Shown in pieces: positions 25,285-33,550 of a DNA stretch of 64,000 nucleotides. Each line of letters begins with the position of its first letter. Within the stretch, counting starts at the first letter, position 1. The DNA comes from Bacteroidota bacterium (GTDB taxonomy: Bacteria; Bacteroidota; Bacteroidia; Bacteroidales; VadinHA17): contig JADFDS010000039.1 in assembly GCA_018262715.1 (NCBI GenBank), positions 62,001 to 126,000 on the forward strand, read 5' to 3'. Under the pieces are notes generated by a model. The model was given only the letters and a program-made list of their open reading frames with translations, had not been told where the DNA came from and ran no database searches. Position numbers and translations under genes: made by a program.

Positions 25285-28200
25285 CATTTCAGCACCACCG
25301 CATCACCGGAAAGGGTTACCTGCCTGAGCTTCTCCACGTACCTTGCCCAGCTGCCGGCAGTGAAGGCATCCGCAAGCTTAAGCCCTTCATCAATTGCAGC
25401 TTCAGCATCGGCAACAGCCTTCTCCTCCTGAGCAGTCAGAGAACCTGACGCACTGAGCAGCGCCCTGTAACCTCCTATCCTTCCTGAAAGCCCTTCCTGC
25501 CTGCGGCCAAACGCCTCATCCATCCTTGCAAGTTCCTCTTTGACAGCTTTGTACTCTTCGGCAACAGCAGTTGCGAAGCCGGGGTTTTCTTTAACCAGAC
25601 TCTCGCTCTTCGCCAGGCCCTCGCGCACCTGTGCCAGCGGTCTGAGCCGTGCATTGAGTGATTCGATCCGTGAACCGATAACCCTGGCCCTCTCATAATT
25701 CCTTTTCAGTGCATCAGTGTCAGGGGCATCCATTCTCGGGTCATGGTTCACCCTCACCTTTGCCTCAGAACTGGCGTCGCCGGATGAAAGGCTGACAGTA
25801 TAGATGCCGGGGATGACAGTCCCGCCAGAACCCCTGAAGAATCTTGCCCTGGAATCCTGCTGCTGAGCCTGGCCTGAGGGGTATTCAAGCTGCGGGAGCG
25901 GATCACGGTCAAAATGCCATATGAACCTGTTGAATCCTTTTTTTGCATTGACCTGCATGGTCCTTACCACGTTTCCGGCCTCATCCGCCAGCCTGACAGA
26001 AACCCTGCCGGTATCTGAACCGGTATAGAATGTGATCATTGCTCCCTGTTCCCTGTTCTCGCCACGGTACATTGCATCACCGTAAAAATAGTAGCCGGGG
26101 AGGTTTTTTGTCGATGCCATATATGCATCAGGCGCATCAAAGACAGTCAACGGGCCTGAGAGCAGTTTCCTGCCTGATGAAGCCACCGCCCGCAGGGGCC
26201 TGATATCATCCAGGATCCACACGGCACGGCCGAAAGTCCCGATCACCAGGTCATGTTCCCGCGGATGGATTACCATATCATAGGTTGAAACCGTAGGGTA
26301 TCCGCTTGTCCACCTGTTCCATGTGTCACCCTGGTCAAAGGAGACATAAAGCCCGTACTCGGTCCCGGCAAACATCAGTTTTGGTTCTGCGGGATCCTGC
26401 ACGAAGCAGAGCACATAACCCCATACATCGGTATCGTCGATGATCCGCTGCCAGTTCCTTCCATAGTCCCGAGTCCGGAACAGGTATGCTGCATTGTCTC
26501 CCTGGCGGTAGTCATTCACCACCGCAAAGGCTTCGCCGGGATCATGCAACGAGGCAGTCACCTGTGCCACCCAGCCGTTGCGCGGCATCCCCCTGATGTT
26601 CTGAGAGGTGTTCTTCCAGTTCCGGCCACCGTCTTCAGTCACCTGGATCATGCCGTCATCGGTGCCTGCCCAGATAAGTCCCTGCTTAAGGCTGCTGGGA
26701 GAGATTGTCAGAATGGTGCAGTGGTTTTCAGCCCCGGTGGCGTCAATGGTAATTCCGCCGCTCTGATCCTGTTTCAGCTTTTCCGGGTCATTGGTGGTAA
26801 GGTCTGAAGATATCTTCGTCCAGGTGTCGCCCCGGTCGCTGCTCCTGTGCACAAACTGGCTTCCGAAATAGATTGTGTTATTATCGAATGGATCCTGTGC
26901 CAGGGCTGAGTTCCAGTTGAAGCGAAGCCTTTCGCCTGCTTCGGTCGCAGGCCTGATACTCTTGCTCCATCCGGTGGTTACATCAATCCTTCGCACAGAT
27001 CCGCCCTGCGACTGGGCATAACAGTACCGGCTGTCACCGGGCACCGGCATGGCGTCAAAACCGTCGCCCCCGATCAGGAAATCATACATCTCATTGATGA
27101 GCGGGCCGCCATACCAGGCATACGCCGGGCCTCTCCATGAACCGTTGTCCTGAAGGCCGCCGTAAATATTGTAGGGTATCTCATTATCAACATTGATGTG
27201 ATAGAACTGCCCCACCGGGAGGTTCTCAATATGGCGCCAGGTGACACCCCTGTCATAGGTGATGCCCATCCCTCCGTCATTACCGTCAAGCATGCGGTCA
27301 GGATTCAGGGGATCAATGTACCAGGCATGGTGATCAAGATGGACTGATTCGGCTGTACGCCGGTCAAATGTCAGAGCCCCGTCTTCGCTCACATTGACGC
27401 CTGAGAAGAGGGTATAGACCCTGTTCTCATTCTCCGGGTCAACATATATCTCGGCATAGTAAAACGGCCTGCCCCCGATGTTCCTCTCACCTCGCCTTTC
27501 CCAGTTCACCCCGCCGTCGGTGGAACGGTATATGGCTGACGGCTTTGACTCAACATAGGCATAAACATAATCAGGATTTGATCTTGCTATGGCCAGCCCG
27601 ATGCGCCCGGTCTCCTCCGGAAGTCCGCCACTGACCCTCTCGAAGGTATTACCTCCGTTGCGGGTAAGCCACAGGCCTGATCCCGCTGACGACGAACGGA
27701 AGAACCATGGCCAGCGCTGGTGATCCCACATGGCCACAAAGATCTTTCCGGGGTTGGAAGGATCCATGACCATGTCAGCCACTCCGGAGGTCTCATTGGT
27801 GAAGAGCAGCCTGTTCCAGGTGCCCCCTCCGTCAGTGGAACGGTAAAAGCCTCTCTCGGTGTGGGGCGCCCACGGATTGCCGATGGCACCGGCATAGATT
27901 ACATCAGGATTCACAGGGTCAATGATGATACGGTGAATGTACCGGGTCAGTTCAAGACCCATGCACTTCCAGGTACGGCCGCCGTCCAGGCTCCTGTATA
28001 TTCCGTAACCGCCGGTGACGCTGTTGCGCGGATTGCCCTCACCGGTGCCTGCCCAGATAATGTCAGGGCGCTGCGGATCAATTGCCAGCGCACCTATGGA
28101 GGCCACTTCCTCGTTATCAAAAATAGGGGTGAAGGTGGTGCCCGCATTTACTGTTTTCCAGAGCCCTCCGGAAGCCGTGCCCACGTAAAACACATTCTCA

Positions 28201-28364
28201 TTCCGCGGGTCAACGGCAAAGGCAGTAACCCTGCCGCTCATGCCGCCCGGACCGATGTTCCTGGGTTTGATGCCGTTAAACACTGACATGTCAGTCTTCT
28301 GTCCGGCCACAAGCGCTGCAATCATTATCATCACAGCTGATAAAATGGTTCGCCTGATCATCAT
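25284..28364 (-). CDS. Secreted BNR/sortilin-type beta-propeller protein
   Basis: A 1026-residue exported protein (signal peptide ending VAGQ near residue 22). Residues about 30-720 form propeller blades with many Asp-box loops: SLDGGRTW, STDGGGTW, STDGGVNW, TEDGGRNW and SFDQGDTW, interleaved with xxDPxNPDxxYAG units. This is the VPS10/BNR architecture common in Bacteroidota. A beta-sandwich-like stretch and a helical, Glu/Ala-rich C-terminal tail (about 900-1026) follow. No sialidase catalytic set is evident, so a binding or scaffold role is more likely than hydrolysis. No C-terminal sorting domain is seen. It appears monocistronic; its upstream region holds repeat module B. Confidence 0.82.
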   Translation of the reverse strand: MMIRRTILSAVMIMIAALVAGQKTDMSVFNGIKPRNIGPGGMSGRVTAFAVDPRNENVFYVGTASGGLWKTVNAGTTFTPIFDNEEVASIGALAIDPQRPDIIWAGTGEGNPRNSVTGGYGIYRSLDGGRTWKCMGLELTRYIHRIIIDPVNPDVIYAGAIGNPWAPHTERGFYRSTDGGGTWNRLLFTNETSGVADMVMDPSNPGKIFVAMWDHQRWPWFFRSSSAGSGLWLTRNGGNTFERVSGGLPEETGRIGLAIARSNPDYVYAYVESKPSAIYRSTDGGVNWERRGERNIGGRPFYYAEIYVDPENENRVYTLFSGVNVSEDGALTFDRRTAESVHLDHHAWYIDPLNPDRMLDGNDGGMGITYDRGVTWRHIENLPVGQFYHINVDNEIPYNIYGGLQDNGSWRGPAYAWYGGPLINEMYDFLIGGDGFDAMPVPGDSRYCYAQSQGGSVRRIDVTTGWSKSIRPATEAGERLRFNWNSALAQDPFDNNTIYFGSQFVHRSSDRGDTWTKISSDLTTNDPEKLKQDQSGGITIDATGAENHCTILTISPSSLKQGLIWAGTDDGMIQVTEDGGRNWKNTSQNIRGMPRNGWVAQVTASLHDPGEAFAVVNDYRQGDNAAYLFRTRDYGRNWQRIIDDTDVWGYVLCFVQDPAEPKLMFAGTEYGLYVSFDQGDTWNRWTSGYPTVSTYDMVIHPREHDLVIGTFGRAVWILDDIRPLRAVASSGRKLLSGPLTVFDAPDAYMASTKNLPGYYFYGDAMYRGENREQGAMITFYTGSDTGRVSVRLADEAGNVVRTMQVNAKKGFNRFIWHFDRDPLPQLEYPSGQAQQQDSRARFFRGSGGTVIPGIYTVSLSSGDASSEAKVRVNHDPRMDAPDTDALKRNYERARVIGSRIESLNARLRPLAQVREGLAKSESLVKENPGFATAVAEEYKAVKEELARMDEAFGRRQEGLSGRIGGYRALLSASGSLTAQEEKAVADAEAAIDEGLKLADAFTAGSWARYVEKLRQVTLSGDAVVLK

Positions 28365-28441
28365 TATTTTTTTTTACCGACACAATTTAGACAAATAATT
28401 GAATTGTTTCAGGAGGGCCGGAGGTGTTGTGCAATACAACA

Positions 28442-28536
28442 GGAGTTGCGAGTTGCGAATTGCGAATTGCGAGATGAAAATTGCGATCCGGGAGTTGCAA
28501 ATTACGAGTTGAGAATCGATAAGCAACGGCAACTCC
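28442..28536. repeat. Heptamer inverted-repeat module, copy B
   Basis: Four tandem heptamers GAGTTGC GAGTTGC GAATTGC GAATTGC (28443-28470) are followed by more diverged units. GGAGTTGC-ga-GTTGC at 28442-28456 pairs with GCAAC-g-GCAACTCC at 28523-28536. It lies between the start of the BNR gene and the end of the methyltransferase gene, both on the minus strand. Confidence 0.6.
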
Positions 28537-28577
28537 GGTGTTACCGGCACAGGTTTGTGTGCAGATTGATCTTCTCT

Positions 28578-29279
28578 CTATGCCTGTATCAGGAAAACTG
28601 CCGGCCTCTTTTCCAGGGCTGGTACCTGCCGGCGCCACTCTGCAACGCTCATGGTCCTTATGAACTCTGTCGGGAGGGAGATGTCAGCCGCAATGCACAG
28701 CCTGGTTGAGGGCTGACAGACTGCAAGGATATCCTCCATCATTTTTCTGTTCCTGAATGGTGTCTCCATGAAGATCTGGGTACTGCCGCCGGCAGAGAGC
28801 CTCTCCAGTTCTCTGACAGCCTTGCGGCGGCCCTGCGGATCAACAGGCAGGTAACCATGAAACGAGAACGACTGGCCATTCAGCCCTGATGCCACCAGCG
28901 CAAGCATCACCGATGAAGGACCGGTGAGTGGCACAACCCTGATGCCACGGCGGTGGGCCTCAGAAGCAATTATGTTCCCCGGGTCAGCCAGGCCCGGCAT
29001 TCCCGCCTCACTCATCACCCCCGCATCAGAGCCGCCGGATACCCTGACGAAAAAATCTTCCAGGCCTGCCACGTCAGAGTGTTTGCCGACCGGGAAGAAA
29101 AGAGTGCTGTCAATGGGAAAAGTCCTGTCAAGGCTCTTCAGCCATCTCCTTGCCGTCCGTGCTTCCTCCACGGCAAACAACCTGAGTGACAGCGTAATAT
29201 CACGCGTGCCGATGGGAATGGAGAGATTCGGATCGGCATCACCCAGGGTAACCGGTATCATATAGACTGTTCCGCTCAT
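28578..29279 (-). CDS. Tetrapyrrole-methylase-fold SAM methyltransferase, RsmI-like
   Basis: A 233-residue methyltransferase. Hallmarks of the RsmI/cobalamin-methylase fold are VYMIPVTLGD at the N-terminus, VMSEAGMPGLADPG, VVPLTGPSSVMLAL and FHGYLP. RsmI 2'-O-methylates C1402 of 16S rRNA, but this protein lacks the C-terminal extension of standard RsmI, so it may be the shorter paralogue seen in this phylum; its target is uncertain. I start at ATG 29279, preceded by a near-consensus promoter; the longer frame has no family similarity before it. Divergent from the MBL gene. Confidence 0.85.
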   Translation of the reverse strand: MSGTVYMIPVTLGDADPNLSIPIGTRDITLSLRLFAVEEARTARRWLKSLDRTFPIDSTLFFPVGKHSDVAGLEDFFVRVSGGSDAGVMSEAGMPGLADPGNIIASEAHRRGIRVVPLTGPSSVMLALVASGLNGQSFSFHGYLPVDPQGRRKAVRELERLSAGGSTQIFMETPFRNRKMMEDILAVCQPSTRLCIAADISLPTEFIRTMSVAEWRRQVPALEKRPAVFLIQA

Positions 29280-29299
29280 CTTAATGACTGATTGTACCG

Positions 29300-29332
29300 T
29301 AAACTTACATAAAATCACCCTCTTTTCACAAA
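29300..29332 (-). promoter_or_regulatory. Promoter of the RsmI-like gene
   Basis: On the minus strand TTTG (29329-29332), a 21-bp spacer and TAAGTTTA (29300-29307, seven of eight matches) precede the ATG at 29279 by 20 bp. It supports the shorter start. Confidence 0.45.
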
Positions 29333-29411
29333 CCCCTGAAATCATGACTGAATCAATCCAGGCAGGCCGGACCCGCAGCTGAAGGCTCCTGTTCCAAAGT
29401 GATGCCTGATA

Positions 29412-29442
29412 TTGTAGTTCTCTCAATTTCGGGTTATGTTTG
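29412..29442 (+). promoter_or_regulatory. Promoter of the MBL hydrolase gene
   Basis: TTG (29412-29414), a 20-bp spacer and TATGTTTG (29435-29442) match the Bacteroidota consensus. It lies inside the longer in-frame extension and therefore supports the GTG start at 29462. Confidence 0.55.
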
Positions 29443-29461
29443 CAGTGAGAAAAATGAGATA

Positions 29462-30229
29462 GTGAAAATCACCTTTCTTGGTACCGGTACTTCCCAGGGC
29501 GTTCCGGTAATAGCTTGCGAATGTAGCGTCTGCACTTCGCCAGACCCGAAGGACAAGAGACTTAGAGCCTCCCTGCTGGTGGAGACTGCCCTGAATACAT
29601 TCGTCATTGACGCCGGTCCTGACTTCAGACAGCAGATGCTTAACGCCCGGGTGAAAAAACTTGACGCAATCCTTCTTACACACGAACATAAGGATCATAT
29701 CGCCGGGATGGATGACCTCCGGGCTTTCAACTATAAAAGCCAGGCAGCCATTGACATCTATGCTGAGGAGAGAGTGCAGACGGCAGTCAGAAAAGAATAC
29801 GCCTATGTCTTTTCGGAAAACCATTACCCGGGCGTCCCTAAAATGGAACTCCACAATATCGACAACTACAACCTGACAATCAGGGGAGACACCTTTACTC
29901 CGCTGCGGATATTTCACTACCGCCTGCCAATATTTGGTTTCAGGATAGGTAACATGGCATACATTACTGACGCCAACTATATCCCTGAAGAGACAAAAGA
30001 ACTACTTATAGGCGTCAAGTATCTGGTTATCAATGCCCTCAGAAAAGAGAAGCATATCTCTCACTTCAGCCTGGGCGAAGCCCTCGACCTGGTGCGGGAA
30101 GTATCACCCCGGAAGGCATACATTACGCATATAGGTCATCAGATGGGCAGGCATGCTGAGGTGAGCAGGGAACTTCCGGTCAACGTGACACTGGCCTGGG
30201 ACGGCCTTGAGGTGAATTGTGAGGATTAA
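29462..30229 (+). CDS. Metallo-beta-lactamase-fold phosphodiesterase, PhnP-like
   Basis: A 255-residue MBL-fold hydrolase. It opens with VKITFLGTGTSQGVP and a Cys-rich stretch (CECSVCTSPDPKDKRLR), as in PhnP and related phosphodiesterases. The metal motif is LTHEHKDHIAGMDD. ITDANY and ITHIGHQMGRH supply further ligands. PhnP cleaves cyclic ribose phosphates, but no phosphonate genes are here, so the substrate is open. The start is the GTG at 29462, fixed by the family N-terminus and a promoter just upstream. Confidence 0.88.
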   Translation: MKITFLGTGTSQGVPVIACECSVCTSPDPKDKRLRASLLVETALNTFVIDAGPDFRQQMLNARVKKLDAILLTHEHKDHIAGMDDLRAFNYKSQAAIDIYAEERVQTAVRKEYAYVFSENHYPGVPKMELHNIDNYNLTIRGDTFTPLRIFHYRLPIFGFRIGNMAYITDANYIPEETKELLIGVKYLVINALRKEKHISHFSLGEALDLVREVSPRKAYITHIGHQMGRHAEVSRELPVNVTLAWDGLEVNCED

Positions 30230-30300
30230 GACTCTGCTTGCTGCTGTTCCCTGCATCACTGCCGGGGCAGACCGGAGGCGGGATTCCTGATTGGATAAGC

Positions 30301-30507
30301 CTATTTCTTCTTGAACCTGTAAAGCTTTTTCTGGTACTTCTTTGAGAAGAAATACTTGTTTCGCCCAAGCTGTGAGGTGTCAATGTATGAACTCTTCCTT
30401 GCAGACTTGTATGAGTTCTTCTTTGAGGTTGCACAGCCAGGCATCAGCAGAATCGCTGACAGTATCAGAATTATGAGAGTGATGGCTTTGCAGTTTACCT
30501 TTTTCAT
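30301..30507 (-). CDS. Small basic lipoprotein
   Basis: A 68-residue protein with a lipoprotein signal (LLMPGC, Cys25) followed by a 43-residue, strongly basic mature part rich in Lys, Ser and Tyr (SKKYQKKLYRFKKK at the end). No domain is recognised. Such short cationic lipoproteins could touch LPS, peptidoglycan or nucleic acid, but nothing here shows which. It is a lone gene between two plus-strand genes. Confidence 0.65.
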   Translation of the reverse strand: MKKVNCKAITLIILILSAILLMPGCATSKKNSYKSARKSSYIDTSQLGRNKYFFSKKYQKKLYRFKKK

Positions 30508-30634
30508 CAGATTGCGCTGAACTAATTTCTAAAAGCAGGTATAAATCTGTAACGTGACTTTATGGGTAAATATTATCTCTAAAATTATTCATTCACTGTA
30601 TCTTCGCTTTTATTTTCAGATACAATATCATAAA

Positions 30635-30661
30635 TTGCATTCCCGTAACATCGGGAAGCAA
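30635..30661 (+). promoter_or_regulatory. Stem-loop in the leader of the glycosidase-like/SUMF1 gene
   Basis: TTGC-a-TTCCCG pairs with CGGGAA-GCAA around a six-base loop, ten base pairs with one bulge, ending 21 bp before the ATG at 30683. It could be a regulatory leader hairpin, or a terminator remnant without a T-run. It is not related to the heptamer modules. Confidence 0.4.
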
Positions 30662-30682
30662 ATTATATCAGTTTAAACTCCT

Positions 30683-33457
30683 ATGTGCAGCTTTAGGTTT
30701 CGGTTTTCCCTCTTTTTTTTCATTGTCTGCCTTTCGCTCAACGGGCAGTCACTCATCAATCTTGGAATCATCCGTGACAATGGCGCCAGCGCGGTATCGC
30801 TCATCCTTGACGACAGTTCCGGGGTAAATCTTGACACTCCCCGTCCGCTCTTCAGCTTCAGGCTTGACGATACATATTTCGAATCGGACGATGTGCCTGC
30901 CGGGCTCGTCGCAAGCCGTTTCCTGATGATTTATCCGGGAGGTGCCGAGGCCGGTTATACTCCCCGGGGCGGATTTCATCCGGGATTCATGGCCGAGCTT
31001 GTGCTGCGCAATAACTGGAATGACACCATCACCGTGACCAACGTGGTGCCATTCGGCGAAAAGGAAAACAAGGCATTTATCACTGGGGCCGGACCTCGTG
31101 ACCTGGCAAGGGCAAACCTGTTTCTGCCCGGGAAGAGTCCCGTCAGGGTAATCCTCCCTGACAACGCATGGGAGATGGGATTCAGCACCTTCGATGCAGC
31201 ACCGGGACTCTCGTTGGCTTCCATTGCCAGGCGGATCAGAACCGACAACGGCATTATCAGGCGCTATGAAACCATACTTCCTCCGGGAGCATCCGTGACC
31301 TACCACATCCATGCAGATCTGTATAAGGGTGAATGGCAGGAGGGTCTAAGGCTGATGTTCGCCGGACGGTGGCTGCATGATCTGGAAAATTTTGACGAAA
31401 CCCTGTATGACAGGGAAGACCTGAAATGGATACGAACCAGCTACCTGATGATTCTCCAGATGGCATGGGACAGGGAACTGCGTGACCGCTTCACCGGCAA
31501 CGAGGCGTTTGAAGGCTACCTGGCTGAATACAACAGGCTGTTCGGTCACCTCGATGTATACGGCATCTGGCCGACATGGCCGCGCCTCGGCCTTGACGAC
31601 AGGAACCAGTGGGACCTCTATCGTGACCTGCCGGGAGGAACCGACGCTCTCAGGCGCCTCAGCAGGGAGGCACGGTCACAGGGATGCCGCTTTTTCATTG
31701 CATACAATCCGTGGGATAAAAGCACCCGCGAGGAGGATCACCTCCACGGAATGACACAGATAATTGCAGAAACAGAGGCAGACGGCGTGGTGCTTGATAC
31801 CGAGGGCCGCTCTTCATCTGAACTGCAACAGGCTGCCGATACCGTTCGCAGCGGTGTGGTGATGTACTCCGAGGGAATGCCTGTCGTCAGGGATATGCCC
31901 GGCATCGTGGCTGCAAGGGTTCATAATGCCCTGTATCTCAGTCCTGAACTTAATCTTAACAAGGTGATCAGACCCGATTTTGCCATCTTCCGGGTGGCAG
32001 ATGTTGGCGAGGATGTGCTTCACCGTGAGATATCGGTTGCCTTCTTCAACGGCTACGGCACTGAACTTAACATGTTCAGGCCGGGCGGCAGGGGCGATGA
32101 GTTCCGGAAAGACCTTGATTACCTTGCTCAGACAACATATTTGCTCAGGAGAAACAGTGATGCCTTTGCCGGCGGCAACTGGACACCACTGATAGGAAGC
32201 GGAGCCGACAGGGTTTATGTCAACAGCTGGAATGCCGGTGAGAAAAAGGTGTTTACCGTCCTGAACATGGATCATCGCGGATACAAGGGCCCTCTGTTCA
32301 GCCCCGGCGATACCACCGGCAAACACCTGGTATCACTCTTCCGTCATGAGGAGCTGACCCCCTCGTTAATCAACAACACTCTCACTGCCCCGGTCGATCT
32401 TCCCGGGTGGAGCCAGGCATTCAGCGGAACAAGGCGCGAGAGCTCAATTGACTGTGTGGCATTGCTGCCACGACTGATCACTGCTGAGTTTCATGGCAGC
32501 AGAATCCGGATAGCCTCTTCCGCGGGCGGAATGCTGCTGGTAAGCAGGGGAGATCCGGGTTATACAAATGAGCCCCTGAGGATAACCGCCCCTGCTGATA
32601 CGCTGGTGGATGCCGATGCCCTCCTGGGAATTGCCGGCGACAAGATAGTGATCGAGCTGACAGATAGCGAAGGAATATTGCTTGATGAGAGAGTGATAAG
32701 GCCGGAACAGGGCAGGCCATGGCTTGTCTCTAATACTTTTCGCACCCTTCCTGCACCTGAGATCCCGGCCGGGATGGTGCTTGTCCCCGCGGCCACAATA
32801 CGATATAATCTGAAGGCTGTCGATGAGTTTGTTCCCTATCCCCGCACCGGGAAGGAGATCACCTCCGCTGTTGACAGTTTCCTGATTGACAGGTTCCCGG
32901 TAACTAACGAGGAATACCTGCAATTCATCAGATCATCGAGGTACATTCCTTCCGACACTGCCAATTACCTGAGGCACTGGGAGAGGGGACTCCCTGTCAG
33001 CGGACAGGAGCGCTATCCTGTTGTCTGGGTAAGTCTCGAGGATGCCAGGGCATATGCCCGGTGGGCCGGTAAGCGTCTGCCGGCAGAAGCAGAGTGGCAA
33101 CTGGCGGCACAGGGCACCGACGGCCGGGAGTGGCCATGGGGAAGCGAGTTTCATGCCACCAAATGCAATAACGGCTTTGGCAGGCCGACCCCGGTCGATG
33201 CCTTCCCGAAAGGGGAGAGTCCTTACGGAGTGGCTGACCTGGTCGGTAACGTTTGGCAGATGACAGACGATGTATGGTGCAACGGAGCGTATTACTTCAA
33301 TATCATCAGGGGAGGAAGCTGGTTCAGGCCGGAATCAAGCTGGTGGTATATAAAGGGCGGACCGCAGCCGCTGACAACAACCCAGATGCAGCTCCTCGTT
33401 TCACCCGGTTATGACCGCAGCGCCACCGTCGGATTCAGATGCATCAAGGATCTGTGA
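30683..33457 (+). CDS. Secreted glycosidase-like TIM-barrel protein fused to a SUMF1/FGE-like domain
   Basis: A 924-residue exported protein (signal peptide FSLFFFIVCLSLNGQS). Residues about 25-210 look like an all-beta domain. Residues about 240-560 resemble a glycoside-hydrolase TIM barrel: LDVYGIWPTWPRLG, CRFFIAYNPWD, ADGVVLDTEG (Asp372) and VVMYSEGMP (Glu397) are plausible active-site strands, but I cannot name the family. Residues about 695-922 form a formylglycine-generating-enzyme (SUMF1) fold: FLIDRFPVTNEEY, YPVVWVSLEDARAYARWAG, RLPAEAEWQLAA, GVADLVGNVWQMT, RGGSWF and GFRC. The catalytic cysteines of true FGE are missing, so this domain probably binds rather than oxidises. The combination is unusual. 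Confidence 0.8.
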   Translation: MCSFRFRFSLFFFIVCLSLNGQSLINLGIIRDNGASAVSLILDDSSGVNLDTPRPLFSFRLDDTYFESDDVPAGLVASRFLMIYPGGAEAGYTPRGGFHPGFMAELVLRNNWNDTITVTNVVPFGEKENKAFITGAGPRDLARANLFLPGKSPVRVILPDNAWEMGFSTFDAAPGLSLASIARRIRTDNGIIRRYETILPPGASVTYHIHADLYKGEWQEGLRLMFAGRWLHDLENFDETLYDREDLKWIRTSYLMILQMAWDRELRDRFTGNEAFEGYLAEYNRLFGHLDVYGIWPTWPRLGLDDRNQWDLYRDLPGGTDALRRLSREARSQGCRFFIAYNPWDKSTREEDHLHGMTQIIAETEADGVVLDTEGRSSSELQQAADTVRSGVVMYSEGMPVVRDMPGIVAARVHNALYLSPELNLNKVIRPDFAIFRVADVGEDVLHREISVAFFNGYGTELNMFRPGGRGDEFRKDLDYLAQTTYLLRRNSDAFAGGNWTPLIGSGADRVYVNSWNAGEKKVFTVLNMDHRGYKGPLFSPGDTTGKHLVSLFRHEELTPSLINNTLTAPVDLPGWSQAFSGTRRESSIDCVALLPRLITAEFHGSRIRIASSAGGMLLVSRGDPGYTNEPLRITAPADTLVDADALLGIAGDKIVIELTDSEGILLDERVIRPEQGRPWLVSNTFRTLPAPEIPAGMVLVPAATIRYNLKAVDEFVPYPRTGKEITSAVDSFLIDRFPVTNEEYLQFIRSSRYIPSDTANYLRHWERGLPVSGQERYPVVWVSLEDARAYARWAGKRLPAEAEWQLAAQGTDGREWPWGSEFHATKCNNGFGRPTPVDAFPKGESPYGVADLVGNVWQMTDDVWCNGAYYFNIIRGGSWFRPESSWWYIKGGPQPLTTTQMQLLVSPGYDRSATVGFRCIKDL

Positions 33458-33550
33458 TTTGTGATTTGAGATTTGCGATTTGCGAATTTCAAATTCAATC
33501 GGCAGTCTCAACTCTCAACTCTCAACTCCCAATTCGCTAATCGCAATTCT
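33456..33550. repeat. Heptamer inverted-repeat module, copy C
   Basis: Five heptamers (GATTTGT GATTTGA GATTTGC GATTTGC GAATTTC, 33456-33490) start inside the stop codon of the SUMF1-fusion gene. The 20-bp arm 33469-33488 is inverted at 33531-33550 with 18 of 20 matches, ending at the galK stop. The 42-bp centre contains three CTCAACT units (33507-33527). It fills the whole gap between two converging genes. Confidence 0.65.

Noticed and set aside
28440-28520. Short regular repeats that could suggest a CRISPR array (also at the other heptamer sites)
   Set aside because: Units are 7 bp, contiguous and degenerate, with no 20-40 bp unique spacers and no cas genes nearby.
30683-33457. Annotating the SUMF1 domain as an active sulfatase-maturing enzyme
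   Set aside because: The catalytic cysteines after the RGGSW motif are missing, and no sulfatase gene is nearby.
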